NCBI GenBank assembly: GCA_963806495.1
Contig: CAWDYA010000011.1
Span: forward strand, 124,001-188,000
From: CAWDYA01 sp963806495
GTDB lineage: Bacteria > Acidobacteriota > Polarisedimenticolia > JACPZX01 > DASXTC01
Length of the DNA stretch: 64,000 nt
Direction of reading: 5' to 3'
The notes beneath the pieces are model-generated. The model was given only the letters and a program-made list of their open reading frames with translations. It was not told where the DNA came from and did no database searches. The first letter of the stretch is position 1, and each line of letters begins with the position of its first letter. Both the position numbers and the translations under genes were made by a program. Below, piece after piece: positions 61,880-64,000 of this stretch.

Positions 61880-62998
61880 TCAGGACTTCCGCCCCGCCGT
61901 GACGCCCGGCGCCGGCTGGTTGATGAGCCCGGCCCCACGGTTGATCATGTCCTGCAGCTCGTCCGTATTGCTCGACCTCGCAAGGGCCGTCTGCAGCGAG
62001 ATCTGCTTCTTGAAGTACAGCGTCGCCAGCGACTGATTGAAGGTCTGCATCCCGTACTTGGCCTGGCCCGACTGCATCATCGCGTAGATCTGGTGGACCT
62101 TGTCCTCGCGGATGAGGTTTCGGACGGCCGAGTTCGGCACGAGGATCTCCATCGCGAGCGCACGGCCCTGGTTGTTCGCCCTGGGCAGCAGCGACTGGCA
62201 GAGGATCCCTTCGAGCACGAACGAGAGCTGGGCACGCACCTGCGACTGCTGGTGCGACGGGAACACGTCGATGATCCGGTTGATGGTCTGGACGGCCGAG
62301 TTCGTGTGCAGGGTCGCGAAGGTCAGGTGGCCCGTCTCCGAGATCCTCAGCGCCGCCTCGATCGTCTCGAGGTCGCGCATCTCGCCGATCAGCACGACAT
62401 CCGGGTCCTGCCGGAGAACCGACCTGAGGGCGTTGGGGAACGAGTGGGTGTCGGCGTGCAGCTCGCGCTGGTTGACCATGCACTTCTTGTGCGAGTGCAG
62501 ATACTCGACCGGGTCCTCGATCGTCACGATGTGCTCGTGGCGCTCGGAGTTGACCTTGTCCAGCATGGCGGCGAGCGTGGTCGACTTGCCGGAGCCGGTC
62601 GGGCCCGTCACGAGGATCAGCCCACGGGGCTTCTCGCACAGCTTGGTCACCACGTCCGGCAGCCCCAGATCCTTGAACCCCTTGATCTCCCACGGGATTG
62701 TCCGGAACGCACCCGCCACCGCGCCTCGCTGGCTGTAGATGTTGGCGCGGAACCGCGCCAGCCCCTTCACGCCGAACGACAGGTCGAGCTCGAACGTCTC
62801 CTCGAAACGGTGCTTCTGGTTGTCGGTGAGGATCGAGTAGCAGAGCTGCTTCGTCTCCGGCGCCGCCAGAGGCGGGAGCTGCAGAGGGATCAGCTTGCCG
62901 TCGATCCGGATCTGCGGCGGCGAGTTGGTCGTGACATGGAGGTCGGTGCCCCCCTGCTCCACGAGCGTTTTCAAGAGCTGATGCAATGTGACCGTCAT
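61880..62998 (-). CDS. pilT: pilus retraction ATPase PilT
   Basis: PilT (372 residues), the hexameric retraction motor. Motifs: Walker A VTGPTGSGKSTT, the Asp box region VTIEDPVEYLH, Walker B VVLIGEMRDLET, His box GHLTFATLHTNSA, and the retraction-specific C-terminal AVRNLIRED (AIRNLIRE type), which separates PilT from PilB. PAS-like N-terminal domain LLKTLVEQGGTDLHVTTNSPP. Lies 9 nt after pilB and 36 nt before pilC. Confidence 0.96.
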   Translation of the reverse strand: MTVTLHQLLKTLVEQGGTDLHVTTNSPPQIRIDGKLIPLQLPPLAAPETKQLCYSILTDNQKHRFEETFELDLSFGVKGLARFRANIYSQRGAVAGAFRTIPWEIKGFKDLGLPDVVTKLCEKPRGLILVTGPTGSGKSTTLAAMLDKVNSERHEHIVTIEDPVEYLHSHKKCMVNQRELHADTHSFPNALRSVLRQDPDVVLIGEMRDLETIEAALRISETGHLTFATLHTNSAVQTINRIIDVFPSHQQSQVRAQLSFVLEGILCQSLLPRANNQGRALAMEILVPNSAVRNLIREDKVHQIYAMMQSGQAKYGMQTFNQSLATLYFKKQISLQTALARSSNTDELQDMINRGAGLINQPAPGVTAGRKS

Positions 62999-63007
62999 GT
63001 GACTCCT

Positions 63008-64000
63008 CTAGAGGACCGTTTCCCTGAGAACCTCCTCGACGGTCGTCACGCCGTCCCGCAGTTTCTGGAGGCCGCTTCCACGAAGCGTCTGCATGCCTTC
63101 ATCGATCGCCTTCTTCCTCAGCTCCATCGCCGAGGCACCGCAGAGAATCATCTCCTTGAGCCCGTCGGAGATCTCCATGACCTCGTACAGGCCCACCCTG
63201 CCCTTGTACCCCGTGTTGTTGCAGTTGGGGCAACCCTTGCCCTTGTAGAGCCGTATCCTGGGCGCCTCGTCGGAGGTGAAACCGATCTCGGTGAGCGCGT
63301 TCGCCGGCATGTGCACTTCCTCCTTGCAGCCCGAGCAGCACCGCCGGATGAGCCGCTGGGCGCAGATCAGGTTCACCGAGGTGGCGACCAGGAACGGCTC
63401 GATCCCCATGTTCATGAGCCTGTTGATGGTGGAGGGTGCGTCGTTGGTGTGCAGCGTGGAGAGCACCAGGTGGCCCGTCAGGGCCGCCTTGACCGCGATC
63501 TCGGCCGTCTCGAAGTCGCGGATCTCACCGACCAGGATGATGTTGGGGTCCTGCCGGAGGAAGGAGCGCAGCGTGCTGGCGAAGTTCAGCCCGATCTGCT
63601 CCTTCATCTGCACCTGGTTGATCCCGTGCAGGTTGAACTCGACCGGATCCTCGGCCGTCATGATGTTGGTCTCGGGCGTGTTGACGCGCGCCATCGAGGA
63701 GTAGAGCGTGTTGGTCTTGCCCGACCCGGTCGGCCCGGTGACCAGCACCATTCCGTACGGCTTGAAGATCGCCTTCTCGAACTTGGAGAGCGACTCCGCC
63801 TCGAAGCCGAGACGCGTCATGTCGAGCATGAGGTTCTCCTTGTCGAGGAGCCTCAGCACGATCTTCTCGCCGAACAGGGTGGGCAGGACGGAGACGCGAT
63901 AATCCATCTCCTTGTTCTTGTTCTGCAGCTTCATCTTGATCTTGATGCGGCCGTCCTGGGGGAGCCGTTTCTCGGCGATGTCGAGCTTCGCCATGATCTT
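63008..64000 (-). CDS. pilB: pilus assembly ATPase PilB (5' part cut by window edge)
   Basis: C-terminal 330 residues of the extension motor. AKLDIAEKRLPQDGRIKIK continues the family linker; Walker A GPTGSGKTNTLY, Asp box MTAEDPVEFNLHG, Walker B NIILVGEIRDFETAEI, His box LTGHLVLSTLHTND. The zinc tetracysteine site is complete: CCSGCKEE and GCPNCNNTGYKG. The start codon and N-terminal domain are outside the window. The pilB-pilT-pilC order is the standard T4aP arrangement. Confidence 0.95.
   Translation of the reverse strand, partial: KIMAKLDIAEKRLPQDGRIKIKMKLQNKNKEMDYRVSVLPTLFGEKIVLRLLDKENLMLDMTRLGFEAESLSKFEKAIFKPYGMVLVTGPTGSGKTNTLYSSMARVNTPETNIMTAEDPVEFNLHGINQVQMKEQIGLNFASTLRSFLRQDPNIILVGEIRDFETAEIAVKAALTGHLVLSTLHTNDAPSTINRLMNMGIEPFLVATSVNLICAQRLIRRCCSGCKEEVHMPANALTEIGFTSDEAPRIRLYKGKGCPNCNNTGYKGRVGLYEVMEISDGLKEMILCGASAMELRKKAIDEGMQTLRGSGLQKLRDGVTTVEEVLRETVL

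Overview
The window is a high-GC bacterial chromosome segment in which almost every gene lies on the minus strand; only two genes (menG and a small zinc-ribbon gene) lie on the plus strand. The mix of a menaquinone methylase, complete type IVa pilus machinery, lipid-carrier-linked glycan assembly (WecA/MraY-type transferase, Wzx flippase, Wzy_C ligases) and two sigma-54-type two-component systems fits a diderm, probably uncultured lineage. Acidobacteriota or a neighbouring phylum is my best guess, from gene content and style only and with low confidence.

Layout (coordinates rise against transcription). 1-3740: the ancient cluster tRNA-Thr, tRNA-Tyr, tRNA-Gly, tRNA-Thr, tuf, rpmG, tRNA-Trp, secE, nusG, rplK, rplA, behind a good sigma-70 promoter at 3712-3740. 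3771-11231: rplM, rpsI, rpsB, tsf, pyrH, frr, ispD, ispF, gltX, rlmB, with menG divergent at 11300. 11980-15357: an overlapping three-gene operon, cyclic-2,3-diphosphoglycerate-synthetase-like protein / carbamate kinase / ornithine carbamoyltransferase, with its own promoter. 15404-25533: a sigma-54 activator, a lipoprotein, four type IV pilus minor-pilin genes (pilX, pilW, pilV, fimT types) behind a near-perfect sigma-54 promoter, and a membrane histidine kinase. 25538-46743: about 19 genes joined mostly by 1- or 4-nt overlaps, from a DegT aminotransferase and sugar N-formyltransferase through Wzx, nine glycosyltransferases, a WecA-like transferase, AsnB, an ABC-2 transporter and a TPR protein to the prepilin peptidase PilD. 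47087-50639: two tandem Wzy_C/TPR membrane proteins. 50754-52533: a minor pilin and two nearly identical pilA copies, the first behind a sigma-54 promoter. 52585-56624: two large membrane proteins, one YfhO-family. 56666-64000: pilR, a double-receiver protein, pilS, pilC, pilT and the 3' part of pilB.

How the parts may work together: PilB/PilT/PilC assemble and retract a pilus built from PilA1/PilA2 and the minor pilins, all processed by PilD. PilS/PilR and the second kinase/activator pair probably control the two sigma-54 promoters. The glycan operon would build an undecaprenyl-linked oligosaccharide carrying an N-formylated aminosugar. The Wzy_C proteins just downstream of the pilins could polymerise it, ligate it to lipid A, or transfer it to pilin. 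The last option is the most interesting hypothesis here but is inference.

Quality note: nine genes, including essential rplM and ispD, carry apparent frameshifts. All sixteen inferred events are single extra bases in the coding sense, several in homopolymers, with clusters at the 3' ends of pilW and the minor pilin gene. I read them as base-calling or assembly errors and annotate the genes through them. No CRISPR array, insertion sequence, rRNA or integrase was seen, and no gene-free stretch exceeds 300 bases.
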